From positions 310,001-374,000 of the forward strand of contig CAKJVC010000139.1 of the NCBI GenBank assembly GCA_918026815.1: a stretch of DNA of 64,000 nucleotides. The letters run 5' to 3'. The position numbers were made by a program, and so were the translations under genes. Shown one piece after another: positions 38,125 through 47,640 of this stretch (the first letter of the stretch is position 1; each line of letters starts with the position of its first letter). Under the pieces are notes generated by a model, which saw nothing but the letters and a program-made list of their open reading frames with translations, was not told the origin of the DNA and made no database searches. This DNA is from Chalara sp. BL73. Lineage: Eukaryota > Ascomycota > Leotiomycetes > Helotiales.

Positions 38125-39740
38125 ATGGATCCTTCAATGAAGGTGGCGTGTAGCCATGTCGAAAGTGCGAAAGCTGTGGAAGCTATCGTATCATTTGCCC
38201 ACCATGCTTCAAAAGAACGCCGCCTTGTTAGGAAACTTGACCGAACGATCTTAGTTTGGATCATGCTTCTCTATTTCCTCTCCTATCTTGATAGGTACTT
38301 ACGACTTTCAATTATGTAAAGGAACCACGACTTGACTGATGATTTTGTAATAGGAGTAATATGGGAAATGCTCGCAATATCGGTCTTGCTAAGGATATAG
38401 GACTCAGTGCTCCAAAGTATCAACTTGCATCAGCCTCCTTCTACATTGGAACAACCGTTTTCGGCACCATTGGTGGACTGATGCTTAAAGTTGTGAAACC
38501 ATCTACATGGCTCGGCGTATGTGCAATTGGCTGGGGGGCTGTTAGCTGTTTGCAAGCCGTATGTACCAATCCCAGTGGCCTGATAGCAGTACGCTTTTTC
38601 CTTGGTGTCTTTGAAGCCTCCTTTGCACCGGGTTGTGCGCTGTACCTCAGCTTCTGGTACCTGAAGTCGGAACTCTCCTTGCGTATTGCCGCGTATGCTG
38701 GCATGAGCGCCTTGAGTGGCGTCCTTTCAGGACTTATAGCATACGGAGTGGGTTTGGCTCACTTGAAAAATCCAACTTCTTGGCAAACCTTGTTCGTAGT
38801 CGAGGGTTTGCCAACGGTTGTGGTTGGAGTGTTGACTCTATGGATGCTGCCCGGACGTCCCGAATCAGAAAGGTCGCACTGGTTCACTGACGAAGAATAT
38901 GAGATAACCTTGAGCCGTCGCAATAGGTTTACCAAGAATGAAGACAGCGGAGTTAGCCTGGCTCAAGTCAAAGGGTGAGTTCTGGTTCTGTTTATGTGTG
39001 GGAATCGTAGCTAACACGAAACAGAGCATTCCTCGATTATCGTTTGTATCTCTTTGTTCTCATTTACTCAGGCTTATCGTTGTCCCTTGCAGTTGCAGCT
39101 GTTTTCTTGCCTTCTATCGTTCAAACGCTAGGTTATGAATCTGTCACTGCAAATTTGATGACAGCGCCTGTGTATGGTACAGCGTATGCAACTCTGCTAG
39201 TTACAGCCTGGGTCTCTGATCACTTCCATGTGAGGGGCATTCCAATCATGATTGGAGGATTGCTATCCGGCATAGGATACATTTTGCTAGGAACTCTTAA
39301 AGATGAGAAGATGAGGTACGGCGCTTGTGTGATTGCTGTTACGGTAAGTTTTGTCTTAACCTTTTGGGGAACTATCTGCTGATTCTAACCTCAAGGGCAC
39401 ATACATGGCATTTCCCATTGTTCTTGCTTGGATTGCATCTACCTTCGCTGGCGACACTAAGGCAGGTGTCGGCATTGGTGTGGTCATTGCTGTGACTCAC
39501 GCTGTCGGTATAGCTGCGTCCAATATATATCCTAGCAAGGATGCGCCGTATTATTTGATGGGTAACATTGTCTCGGGTAGCTTGGCGTTCACAACAGCAC
39601 TAGCGGCTCTCATCATGAGCATCCTGTTATACAAAGAAAATACATCTAGGGATAGGAGATATGGGAGACCTGAGGCGGGTGTTCCCGTTGATATGGGCGG
39701 TGATGCGGATATGGCACAAGACTACAGGTACGAGATCTGA
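38125..39740 (+). CDS. MFS transporter, Dal5-like (ACS family), cluster transporter
   Basis: Four exons: 38125-38294, 38354-38974, 39025-39343 and 39396-39740; predicted protein 484 aa with about 12 TM segments. It starts at the in-frame ATG of MDPSMKVACSHVESAK. Landmarks are VRKLDRTILVWIMLLYFLSY then LDRSNMGNARNIG at the TM1 end, RFFLGVFEASFAPGCALYLS and FVVEGLPTVVVGVLTL. The Dal5-type family moves carboxylates, vitamins and sugar acids such as D-galactonate- or tartrate-like anions, which fits import of a sugar acid or related anion. The substrate is inferred from neighbours only. Confidence 0.9.
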
Positions 39741-40211
39741 CTTTTAGGAGATTGATTACCATGGAGTTGGGAACCATATTGCGCTAATACATGGATTTGA
39801 GCCGGAATAACCTTTAGCTCTGATTTAAATTTGACAATGACCCCTGTATCCTTTTGTCGCTGGCTTTTGATGTGGCCCGAGCCTTATCCTTCCGTTAGAA
39901 TGGAATCTAAGGGTGAATAAAGCTCAATTGTCCTATATTGTAATCTCGATGTACTTATGAAGAACTACTCGGGATCCGACTGTTAAATGGGGGGGGTTTC
40001 CCCCTACGTAAATGAATGTTTCAAGTATGAGCAACTGCGTTCCTTGCTCTATTCCTCGAAACGATGGACAGATTGTCCAGGATATAGCGAGGGATAGATT
40101 CACGGGGATCTAAATCGGTAATATCACAAACGTTGAGGACTGCGCAAAATCGAAGAACTGACTTTTTTTCTATTTTTACAAACCCACCTACTGATTTTGC
40201 AGTTGGCTGGA
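39741..40211. other. Intergenic between convergent genes
   Basis: 471 bp of 3' flanks of the MFS and LDH2-family genes. A G-run (GGGGGGTTT) sits at about 39990. No CGG-N6/7-CCG site was seen here, in contrast to the promoter spacers. Confidence 0.5.
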
Positions 40212-41276
40212 TTACTTTGTAACTAGAGCCATAACTGAGACCTTACGGGCTTCCTCGTTCAGAGCATCAACCTCCGCCTTTACATATGGTATTCCCGTCT
40301 TTTCTCTCTCGGCTTGAGCAATTTGCTCGAGTTCTCCAGGGAAGTAAATTCTTTCCACCCCGGCGGCCTTATCAGACCCTACAACCCTCTGGTAGAGATA
40401 TGACATCCTTTCCCGGAACTCATTTAAGTCGAGGAAGAGGTCAGCTTTGATAGCAATGAGGAAATGGCCAACGTCTGCTGGCTTAGATGGATCGTATGGG
40501 TTGGTGACATGTCCTGCGAAGGCTGATCCTGACAGCACACCTGAGAATACATCCATCATAACAGCCAATGCTGATCCTTTCGGACCTCCCATAGGAAGCA
40601 TGACACCTCCAAGAGCTGCTTCGGGGTCATCCGTCGGTTGGCCTTCCGAGTCCAGAGCCCAATCCATAGGGATCTTCTCGCCTCGCCTCTTGGCTTTATA
40701 TATTTTGCCTCGAGCAGCAATCGATGGGGCCATATCCAAAATGAAGGGCATGTCTTTGCCCGGAGCGCCACAAGCGATGGGAGAAACGCCCATGAGCTTG
40801 CTTTTGCCGCCCCAGACTGGAAGCGCAGGGCTGGAGTTTGTGAAGACTAGACTCATCATGTCAGCATCGAGAGCCTGCTGTACCACCCAGGCGCTCATTC
40901 CAAAGTGATTTGAGTGCGCAACGCTGGCCATGCCAATGCCGTAGGTGCGAGCCGATTCTATAGCAGCAGCCATACCCGCGTGCGCTCCGAGGAAACCGAA
41001 ACCATTGTGCCCGTCGACGTGAGCTACCACTGGCGTGACTTGTCGTACTTCGGGCTCAGCTTTTGCATCAAGAACCCCTTGTCGAACCCGCTCCATATAG
41101 GATGGAATCCGATTAACGCCATGTGTATCAACGCCGCGGAGATCAGCAGCGACTAGGCACTTGGCTACTATGGAAGCGTTACCCTTGGGTACACCATTAC
41201 CCTGTAGAACGGCTTCCACAAAGCGTTTCGCCTCTGCCGCATCAACATAAACCTTTCCTTCGCGTTCTTCGGCCAT
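40212..41276 (-). CDS. Malate/L-lactate dehydrogenase (LDH2) family oxidoreductase
   Basis: Single exon, 354 aa, full family length (about 330-360). The start is the ATG opening MAEEREGKVYVDAAEAKRFV. Family motifs are LRGVDTHGVNRIPSYMERVR, GFGFLGAHAGMAAAIESA, VAHSNHFGMSAWVV, PVWGGKSKLMGVSPIACGAP and GPKGSALAVMMD. LDH2-type enzymes use NAD(P)H on 2-keto acids or 2-hydroxy acids, for example ureidoglycolate, 2,3-diketo-L-gulonate, piperideine-2-carboxylate and sulfolactate. They are unrelated to classical LDH/MDH. In this cluster it probably reduces or oxidises an acid downstream of the dehydratase; the precise substrate is unknown. It shares a 260-bp promoter region with the Zn2Cys6 gene. Confidence 0.92.
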   Translation of the reverse strand: MAEEREGKVYVDAAEAKRFVEAVLQGNGVPKGNASIVAKCLVAADLRGVDTHGVNRIPSYMERVRQGVLDAKAEPEVRQVTPVVAHVDGHNGFGFLGAHAGMAAAIESARTYGIGMASVAHSNHFGMSAWVVQQALDADMMSLVFTNSSPALPVWGGKSKLMGVSPIACGAPGKDMPFILDMAPSIAARGKIYKAKRRGEKIPMDWALDSEGQPTDDPEAALGGVMLPMGGPKGSALAVMMDVFSGVLSGSAFAGHVTNPYDPSKPADVGHFLIAIKADLFLDLNEFRERMSYLYQRVVGSDKAAGVERIYFPGELEQIAQAEREKTGIPYVKAEVDALNEEARKVSVMALVTK

Positions 41277-41536
41277 TTTGTTCAAGCGGGTTGTCTTGTC
41301 GTGGAAACGCAAGAGCTGTTAGTTAATCTGCAATCATTATATGGCTACGCTCAATGACTCGGAGTACTCCGCAGCCTGCACAATGACGGAACTCCGCCCG
41401 CCCGCCTAAGTTATACACGGCTATCACGTGACTCGGCTTCGGTCCGGCACCGTGGATGAAAGGCCTTGGCACGGCATCTCCGTTATATTCTTCGGATTGT
41501 TATTCATGAGGACTTCTCCCACAACATAACCAGGAA
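41277..41536. promoter_or_regulatory. Divergent promoter LDH2-family / Zn2Cys6 regulator
   Basis: 260 bp. It holds a perfect 12-bp palindrome CGGAGTACTCCG (CGG-N6-CCG, 41360-41371), a CGG-CTTCGGT-CCG site (41434-41446) and an E-box CACGTG at about 41425-41430. This suggests autoregulation of the regulator together with the oxidoreductase. Confidence 0.6.
41434..41446. promoter_or_regulatory. CGG-N7-CCG palindromic site
   Basis: Inverted CGG triplets with seven-base spacing in front of the regulator gene; candidate autoregulatory site. Confidence 0.5.
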
Positions 41537-43918
41537 ATGGCGGGTTTAGCGGACGCACAGGCACAGCAACAGTCGGATTTAGATATACGGGAAGGGCGGA
41601 ATCGTCCCCGTCTGCGTCTGGCCTGCCACCGCTGCCAGAAGAGGAAGATACGGGTATAGGCCCCTCAAAGACTGCTAGATTGGCTTGTACTGAAAGTTGC
41701 CTAGTGCGATGGCGGTATTCCAGCGTGCAGCAATTGCAGGAACGTGGGCGCTGCTTGTACAGATGGTGCGAGCCTTCGCACACGAGAACTGCCCAGAGCG
41801 TAAGATATAGCCTATAATGCCTCTGGACTAATGCTGACGAGAAAGAAGACACATAACCGCTTTGAAGAACCGCGCTGCCTGGCTAGAGTCTATTATTCGG
41901 GCTAGATGCCCAGATGTAGATCTATCTCTGGGCGCATCAAGCACAGCATCTGGGTCAGAGGCAGCTCCGAACGAGCTATCTTATGTTGATCCAACAGATG
42001 ATCGGGTTGCCCAACAGGCCCCGCGTGATGTAGATACTGCAGACAATAATGCCACAGCAGTTACATTATCCAGCCAGCCAAGGGAACCCCCCAGCGGTAT
42101 CTCGAGACCATCTGAACATGATAGAGAACTTGAAACATCGCGTACTTCCGCTCATCAAATTGGCCTGATTGCACTTGGCGGTGGTCAAGATCCAAGGTAT
42201 ATTGGCCCTTCAAGTGGCTACTTCCTCGCACGCGTTTTGCTACAGTCCTCAGAGAGGGCAGGTGGTGGTCCTGCACTTAGAGACTTCAATGGCGAAGGTA
42301 CTACTAATGTACCGTTTCCTTGTGAGCTTGTCGAATCGATACAAGGCCCGCTTCCCATACCCTCAACGAAAGAAGGTGCCAGATACCTGTATTCGAGCTA
42401 TTTCGACTTCATCCATCCCCAGTATCCGATCTTACACGAACCAACATTCATGAGCATGCTTGACCAGATGTATGAACCAACGGAACCGGACTGTGTCGCC
42501 GCTTTTCAGGTTTTTATGGTACTCGCTATTGGTGCCTCAGTATGCTCTCGCCGTCCGCGGCCTGGGGTACTGGGCGATTCTTACGGTGTCGCAGCAATGC
42601 AATATTTTGATCGCATCAACGTGGAAAATTCACTACAGGGCTTGCAGTGTCTATTGCTTTTATCGATTTATGCGATCCATAACCCATCGGCAAGGCTGAA
42701 TATCTGGTACCTGAATTACCATTGCATAGCGGCCCTTTTAGACCTGGGATTACAGAGAAACATTAATGTTTTATCTGGTATATCGTTATTCGAGCAAGAG
42801 ATGAGAACTAGACTATTTTGGTGTGTGTATACACTAGATAGGACCATTGCGACAATAATGGGAAGGCCTATTGGTTTAAGGGATGAAGCTTGCGAATTAC
42901 GGGTATGTGAAAGGCAGAGGTGTTCGAGATTGTGACTAACTGATTATAGTTTCCAAAGGACATATCAGATGATGCGCTCGTTATGCCAGATCCTGAACGG
43001 GCGCTGTCCAGTTCATCGCATATGCGCTTTGCCACACATCTATTTGCACTTGCCAAAATCAATTCTGAAATCAAGTATGTAGCCAATAGCATTGTCAGGG
43101 ACGCTCCGGCCTATGCACTACCTACTATACCTAATATCAATGCATGGCAAGAACAAGTTTTACAACGCCTAGATGCATGGGCAGATGAAATACCCCCTGC
43201 TGAACCAGATAAAGCGTACCCGCGACTTCTCTGTCAGGTGCGGTACCATAACATACGCATGCTTCTCATGAGCCCTAGTCCAGCAATACCAAACCCGTCG
43301 GCCGACGCATTGACGAAATGTTACGATAGCGCTATACAGGCCATTCGCCTGTATGATCATTTATACAAACGAGATATGCTTGCGGCTAGCTGGACGGTCC
43401 TGCACTCAATAGCCATCAGTGCTATTTCAATGATATATTGCATCAGGATGAACCCAAGCATTGCGACGCAAGTTGGACTGGATGTGCTGATGACTGATAT
43501 TTCGATCTGTCTAAGCCTGCTCAGTGCCATTGGAGAGCATTGGTCACGGGCTAGGCGATGCAGGGACCTTGTTGACAAGCTAGCAGGGTTTACGATTCGT
43601 TGGGTGAAAGGCAGAGAACTCAGTCAGCAAGAGCGAAATACTGACGGGGCATTGCAAGCTGCAGGGCGCGATGCCACCTTCATTACGCGAAATAGCGCTC
43701 CACAACAGATCACTACGGAGAGCTTCAATGAACCTTTTGTGGAGATGCGGAGCCCTAACTATTCAAACTCAGAGGCACAAACGGCGCAAGCGACTGGAAT
43801 GCAGGACCAACTGGACCAATTTTTGGCGCAGAACCTACTTGGCGAGCCTTTAGATGCTCAAGGTTGGATGGACTACATTTTTGAGGACTTTTCATCATTA
43901 AGTCAGAACTTCCTGTAG
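41537..43918 (+). CDS. Zn2Cys6 transcription factor with fungal-specific TF domain
   Basis: Four exons: 41537-41653, 41705-41799, 41849-42902 and 42950-43918; predicted protein 744 aa. The zinc cluster spans the first intron: CHRCQKRKIRCDGGIPACSN followed by CRNVGAAC gives the canonical C-x2-C-x6-C-x6-C-x2-C-x6-C spacing. A short linker helix (LKNRAAWLESIIRARCPDV) suggests dimerisation. The middle region (SYFDFIHPQYPILHEPTFMS onward, and FWCVYTLDRTIATIMGRPIG) is the fungal_trans domain; the C-terminus is acidic and aromatic. It is embedded among the catabolic genes and divergent from the LDH2-family gene, so it is the likely pathway-specific activator. The inverted CGG sites in all cluster promoters support this by inference. 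Confidence 0.93.
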
Positions 43919-44079
43919 CTTCAATCAATGAAAGACACGCCTAGTAGCAAAATTATGCAAATATATTTGTAATTGATTTCCATTTGACGTACATGTCTTG
44001 TCTCCCTAGCCAGGTTTTGGTCCATGCATCCAGGATAGTCTTCGCTAATCGCGATGCACAGCGTTCTTAACTGAAGGCA
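43919..44079. terminator. Convergent 3' flanks regulator / dehydratase
   Basis: Only 161 bp separate the stop codons of two convergent genes, so their 3' UTRs probably overlap or abut. No discrete terminator motif is claimed. Confidence 0.35.
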
Positions 44080-45970
44080 TTATTCGTTCGGGAGTCCCTG
44101 AGCAGTTAAGAAGTCAAAGTCTGCTCCCTTATCTGCCTGTAATACTGATCGCTTGTAAAGACCACGGTAACCCCTCTCTGTCTTGATAGTAACTCTTGCT
44201 TCCACCGAGACAGGGGAGTCAGCGGCAGCCAGTCTTTGCTGTTGGCGTGCAGTGATCTCTTCTTTGGAGATGTCCACGGCTAACAGGCGGCGCTCCGCGT
44301 CGCATACAATCAGGTCTCCATCTCGCACGATTCCCAGAACCGATGATGGATCGACAGACTCCGGCGAGATGTGGAGAACGATGGTGCCACCGGCAGTTCC
44401 GCTCATCCTTCCATCTGAAAGTCTCAACATGTCCATGACCCCCTGAGCTGCGAGCTTCTTCGGGATAGGTATCAGCCCGGCTTCTGGCATGCCAGGGTTT
44501 CCCTTTGGCCCAATGCTTTGCAAAATAAGAACGCTATCGGCAGTCACAGGGAGCTCGGGATCGTCCAGCCTTCGGGCCAGATCCTCAGAGTTCTTGAATA
44601 CAACAGCCTTTCCGGAGTGGTGCAACAAGCGCCGATCTTTGGAGGCGCTTGCCTTGATGACTGCTCCACGGGGTGCAAGATTACCCCATAGTACCACCAG
44701 CGATGATGCCGGGTAGAGCGGGTCGTCAAATGGCTGAATGCAGCTGAGACTGCGCGGTACACGCATGGGTGTAGCTATTGCTAGTTCCTCGCCTAAGGTT
44801 CTCCCCGTGAAGGTCGTTGCATCAAGATGAAGCAACGGCTTGAGTTCGTAGAGAAGTGAAAGCATGCCACCTGAATTGTGGAAATCGGTCATATAATTGT
44901 CGCCACTGGGTTTTAAATCAACCAGCAGTGGTGTCTTGCGTCCAATTTCATCAAATGTGTTTAGGTCAATAGTGCCAGCAACATTTGGATGCCTTCCAAT
45001 GATGGCCAAAAGGTGCACCACGGCATTCGTTGAGCCACCGATAGCTTGAAGAATCGTTATTGCATTCAAAAACGACGAACGCGTTAGTAGTGTCTGAGGC
45101 TGGAGTACTTTGTTTGTTGTATGATTGACAGCAATGCGGCCAGTTTCCTCGGCTATACGCAACCGCGCGGAAGACACAGCTGGCGCTGACGCTCCAGCGA
45201 AGGGCATGAGGCCAAGCGCGACGAGTATACATGCCATTGTACTCGCGGTCCCCATGACACCGCATGTTCCTGAAGTGGGCGCGAGCTCATCGTTGATGGC
45301 TGAAATGTCTTCGATATCAAGTGTTCCGGCTCTGTAAGATGCCCAGTTGTTTCTGCAGTCAGTACATGCGCCAATGCGGACTCCCCTATGGCTACCTGGC
45401 ATCATGGGACCTGTGACAAGATGCACCACAGGTTTGTTTGCTGAGATGGCCCCCATCAGCTGGGCGGGAGTGGTTTTGTCACAGCCTAGGTTTGTTAAAG
45501 ACTCAGTTCGACTTTTAATACTGGGTCGACTTACCACCAATGAGAATAACAGAATCACAGGGCTGAGCCTTAATCATCTCCTCTGTATCCATACTCATAA
45601 GGTTTCGTAGAAACATACTCGTCGGCGATGAAAATGACTCGTGAATACTAATCGTTGGGAAGTCTATGGCAAGACCGCCATTAAGTTGAACACCACGCTT
45701 CACAGCTTCAATAAGCTGTGGAATGTTGGCATGGCATGGGTTGAAGCTCGAATACGTATTAATGACACCAATGATTGGCCGAGATAGCGCATCCTCACTG
45801 TAACCCAGAGCCTTGATGAAGACTTTGCGTAGGAACAGAGAGAAATGCGCATCGCCGTAGGACGTGAGGCCTTGACGCAGCCCATGTGTGGATTGTATCG
45901 GCGTCGAGATGTCATAGTCTGAAGCCGACATGTCTGTTTCGCCCAATGGCTTCTTTTCTCTGTGTTCCAT
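44080..45970 (-). CDS. IlvD/Edd family dehydratase (sugar-acid dehydratase type)
   Basis: Two exons, 45970-45535 and 45485-44080; predicted protein 613 aa. These are Fe-S dehydratases acting on dihydroxy acids (branched-chain biosynthesis) or aldonates. The cluster cysteines are present: Cys79 (SSFNPCHANIPQL), Cys147 (GCDKTTPAQLMG) and Cys220 (SGTCGVMGTASTM). The catalytic region LSDGRMSGTAGGT is intact. There is no mitochondrial targeting sequence (it starts MEHREKKPLGETDMSASDYD), which argues against Ilv3 and for an aldonate dehydratase that forms a 2-keto-3-deoxy acid. It is divergent from the SDR gene, with two CGG-N7-CCG sites between them. The substrate (aldonate, deoxy-aldonate or sulfo-aldonate) is unresolved. 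Confidence 0.93.
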
Positions 45971-46061
45971 TGGGATGGACTAATACCGACTTGATCTGAT
46001 TATCCGACAACGAATTTATTGAATGATGACATACGCAGAGTTTCCCCACAATATATGTTGA

Positions 46062-46074
46062 CGGGGAAAGTCCG
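46062..46074. promoter_or_regulatory. CGG-N7-CCG palindromic site
   Basis: First of two inverted CGG sites between the dehydratase and SDR genes. Confidence 0.5.
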
Positions 46075-46091
46075 CCAGAGGTAAGTCACTA

Positions 46092-46104
46092 CGGGGTTAT
46101 CCCG
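46092..46104. promoter_or_regulatory. CGG-N7-CCG palindromic site
   Basis: Second site, in near-perfect dyad form CGGGG-TTA-TCCCG, 30 bp from the first. Confidence 0.5.
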
Positions 46105-46305
46105 ATAGGCTAACTGGCTCACCGGACCTAATAGATAGGAACGGCAACTATCAATCGAGGATAAATGCGCCTTTGAATGGAATTATGTACTCGAGAACTT
46201 GACCAAGCGTGCTCCACTCTCGCCTGTGACATTATTTGAATTCCTGCTTAGGTGCTGACAACTGTATCCCTATATACAACGACTTTTAACATTTCTGTAT
46301 CCGCA

Positions 46306-47115
46306 ATGCATGACCTCAAGGGAAAGGTAGCCGTGGTCATTGGCCTAGGCCAAACCGGGTCTGTGGGATGGGGTATTGGCGCTGCCTGTGCTGTCGTGCT
46401 TGCTCGACGAGGCGCCATCATCTTCGGCGGGAATAGGACGATTGTATCAACCACCAAGACAAAGGAAACCATCGAGAATGAAGGAGGACAGTGTGACATT
46501 ATGGCTGTTGACGCTACATCATCTGCGTCAGTACAGGCGTTAATCGAAGCTTGCGTGGCTAAGCACAACCGCATAGACATTTTAATAGCAAATGTCGGAC
46601 AGTCGCAGCCAGGATGTCCAGCCACCATGTCAGAGGAGATATGGGATGCTCAGATGGATATCAACCTCAAGAGCGTGTATTTGGCATGTCATCATGTTCT
46701 CCCAGTTATGGAGAAGCAACCTGATGGAGGTGCAATCGTGTGCGTGTCGAGCATTGCAGGGATGCGCTATATTGGAAAACCACAAATTGCATATAACACG
46801 ACGAAGGCCGCAATTATACAGTTCGTCAAAGCAACAGCAGTTATCTATGCTCAGAGAGGCGTGAGACTAAACACGGTGGTACCAGGTCTTATGGAAACGC
46901 CATATACCCGAAGTCTTGCAACGCGTTTTCCTACTGAGGGAGGCTATGGGGAGTTCAAACGAATGAGAGATGGCCAGGTCCCAATGGGCCGGATGGGAGA
47001 TGCATGGGATGTTGCCAATGCGGCTTTGTTTCTGGTTTCAGATGAGGCGAGATACATTACTGGACAGAAGATTGTAGTGGATGGTGGAATCACTTCCTCC
47101 ACAGGGCGAACATAG
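46306..47115 (+). CDS. Short-chain dehydrogenase/reductase (classical SDR), putative sugar dehydrogenase
   Basis: Single exon, 269 aa from the ATG of MHDLKGKVAVVIGLGQTGSV. The nucleotide-binding glycine motif is slightly unusual (GLGQTGSVGWGIG). The NNAG-equivalent reads NVG (IANVGQSQP). The catalytic Ser at about 149, Tyr163 and Lys167 (AYNTTKAAI) are present, and the C-terminus ends ITGQKIVVDGGITSS as in most classical SDRs. In the cluster it most simply oxidises the sugar at C1 to a lactone. SDRs also oxidise 2-keto-3-deoxy acids, so that role is an alternative. The frame extends upstream without a better ATG. Confidence 0.9.
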   Translation: MHDLKGKVAVVIGLGQTGSVGWGIGAACAVVLARRGAIIFGGNRTIVSTTKTKETIENEGGQCDIMAVDATSSASVQALIEACVAKHNRIDILIANVGQSQPGCPATMSEEIWDAQMDINLKSVYLACHHVLPVMEKQPDGGAIVCVSSIAGMRYIGKPQIAYNTTKAAIIQFVKATAVIYAQRGVRLNTVVPGLMETPYTRSLATRFPTEGGYGEFKRMRDGQVPMGRMGDAWDVANAALFLVSDEARYITGQKIVVDGGITSSTGRT

Positions 47116-47640
47116 TTGATTATGAAGAGTTACATCTCTTAAATCATAGTCATAATGGCCGCTATAGTGATTGCTTCTACGCTCTTAATGAGAAGTCCTA
47201 CCTTGATGATATCCGCATGGGCTGTTTTCCGCCGAGGTAGCCTATTCCCAGGAATTTCTATGGATCGGCTGATGCTAGCTTCTCCCTGAAAAAGTTCCGT
47301 AATTCGCCAGTGCCAACTATGTTGGAAGTACTCGATGGCCCGCGGGAAGGGGCGAAGCATGCGTCGGGCCATTGCCAACGCAGTGATGTGGGTTTTGGTA
47401 TGCGGACACACCCCGTTGCTGGCCCCACGCAACGGATACTGTCCGCTTTCCCAACTCTACTTACTTCAAAGATAAACAAACTAGTAGGACAATCCACTGT
47501 TAGGGTCAAGTCCCATTTCTGCAACCCGGAACAGCCTCCTAGTTAAGCATTCCTCAACCTTGGTGAATAAAGTAATCTTACGCCAGAACACACTCTCACA
47601 ACCAACCAATCCAGCGAAGGTCCGGCTGACTTTCTATGCA
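47116..47640. promoter_or_regulatory. Promoter region of Dabb gene
   Basis: 525 bp after the SDR stop, holding CGG-ATACTGT-CCG at 47433-47445, about 196 bp before the Dabb start codon. It also includes the 3' flank of the SDR gene. Confidence 0.5.
47433..47445. promoter_or_regulatory. CGG-N7-CCG palindromic site
   Basis: Inverted CGG triplets upstream of the Dabb gene; it links that gene to the putative regulon. Confidence 0.45.

Larger units (their letters stand above)
45971..46305. promoter_or_regulatory. Divergent promoter dehydratase / SDR
   Basis: 335 bp with two CGG-N7-CCG palindromes, CGG-GGAAAGT-CCG at 46062-46074 and CGG-GGTTATC-CCG at 46092-46104. Their starts are 30 bp apart (about three helical turns), so bound dimers would face the same side of the DNA. 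Confidence 0.6.

Noticed and set aside
41424..41852. 142-codon open frame on the minus strand
   Set aside because: Lies opposite the zinc-cluster exons of the regulator; the plus-strand model has exact cysteine spacing and phases.
44080..45970. Mitochondrial dihydroxy-acid dehydratase Ilv3
   Set aside because: No targeting presequence and position in a catabolic cluster favour an aldonate dehydratase, although the fold is shared.
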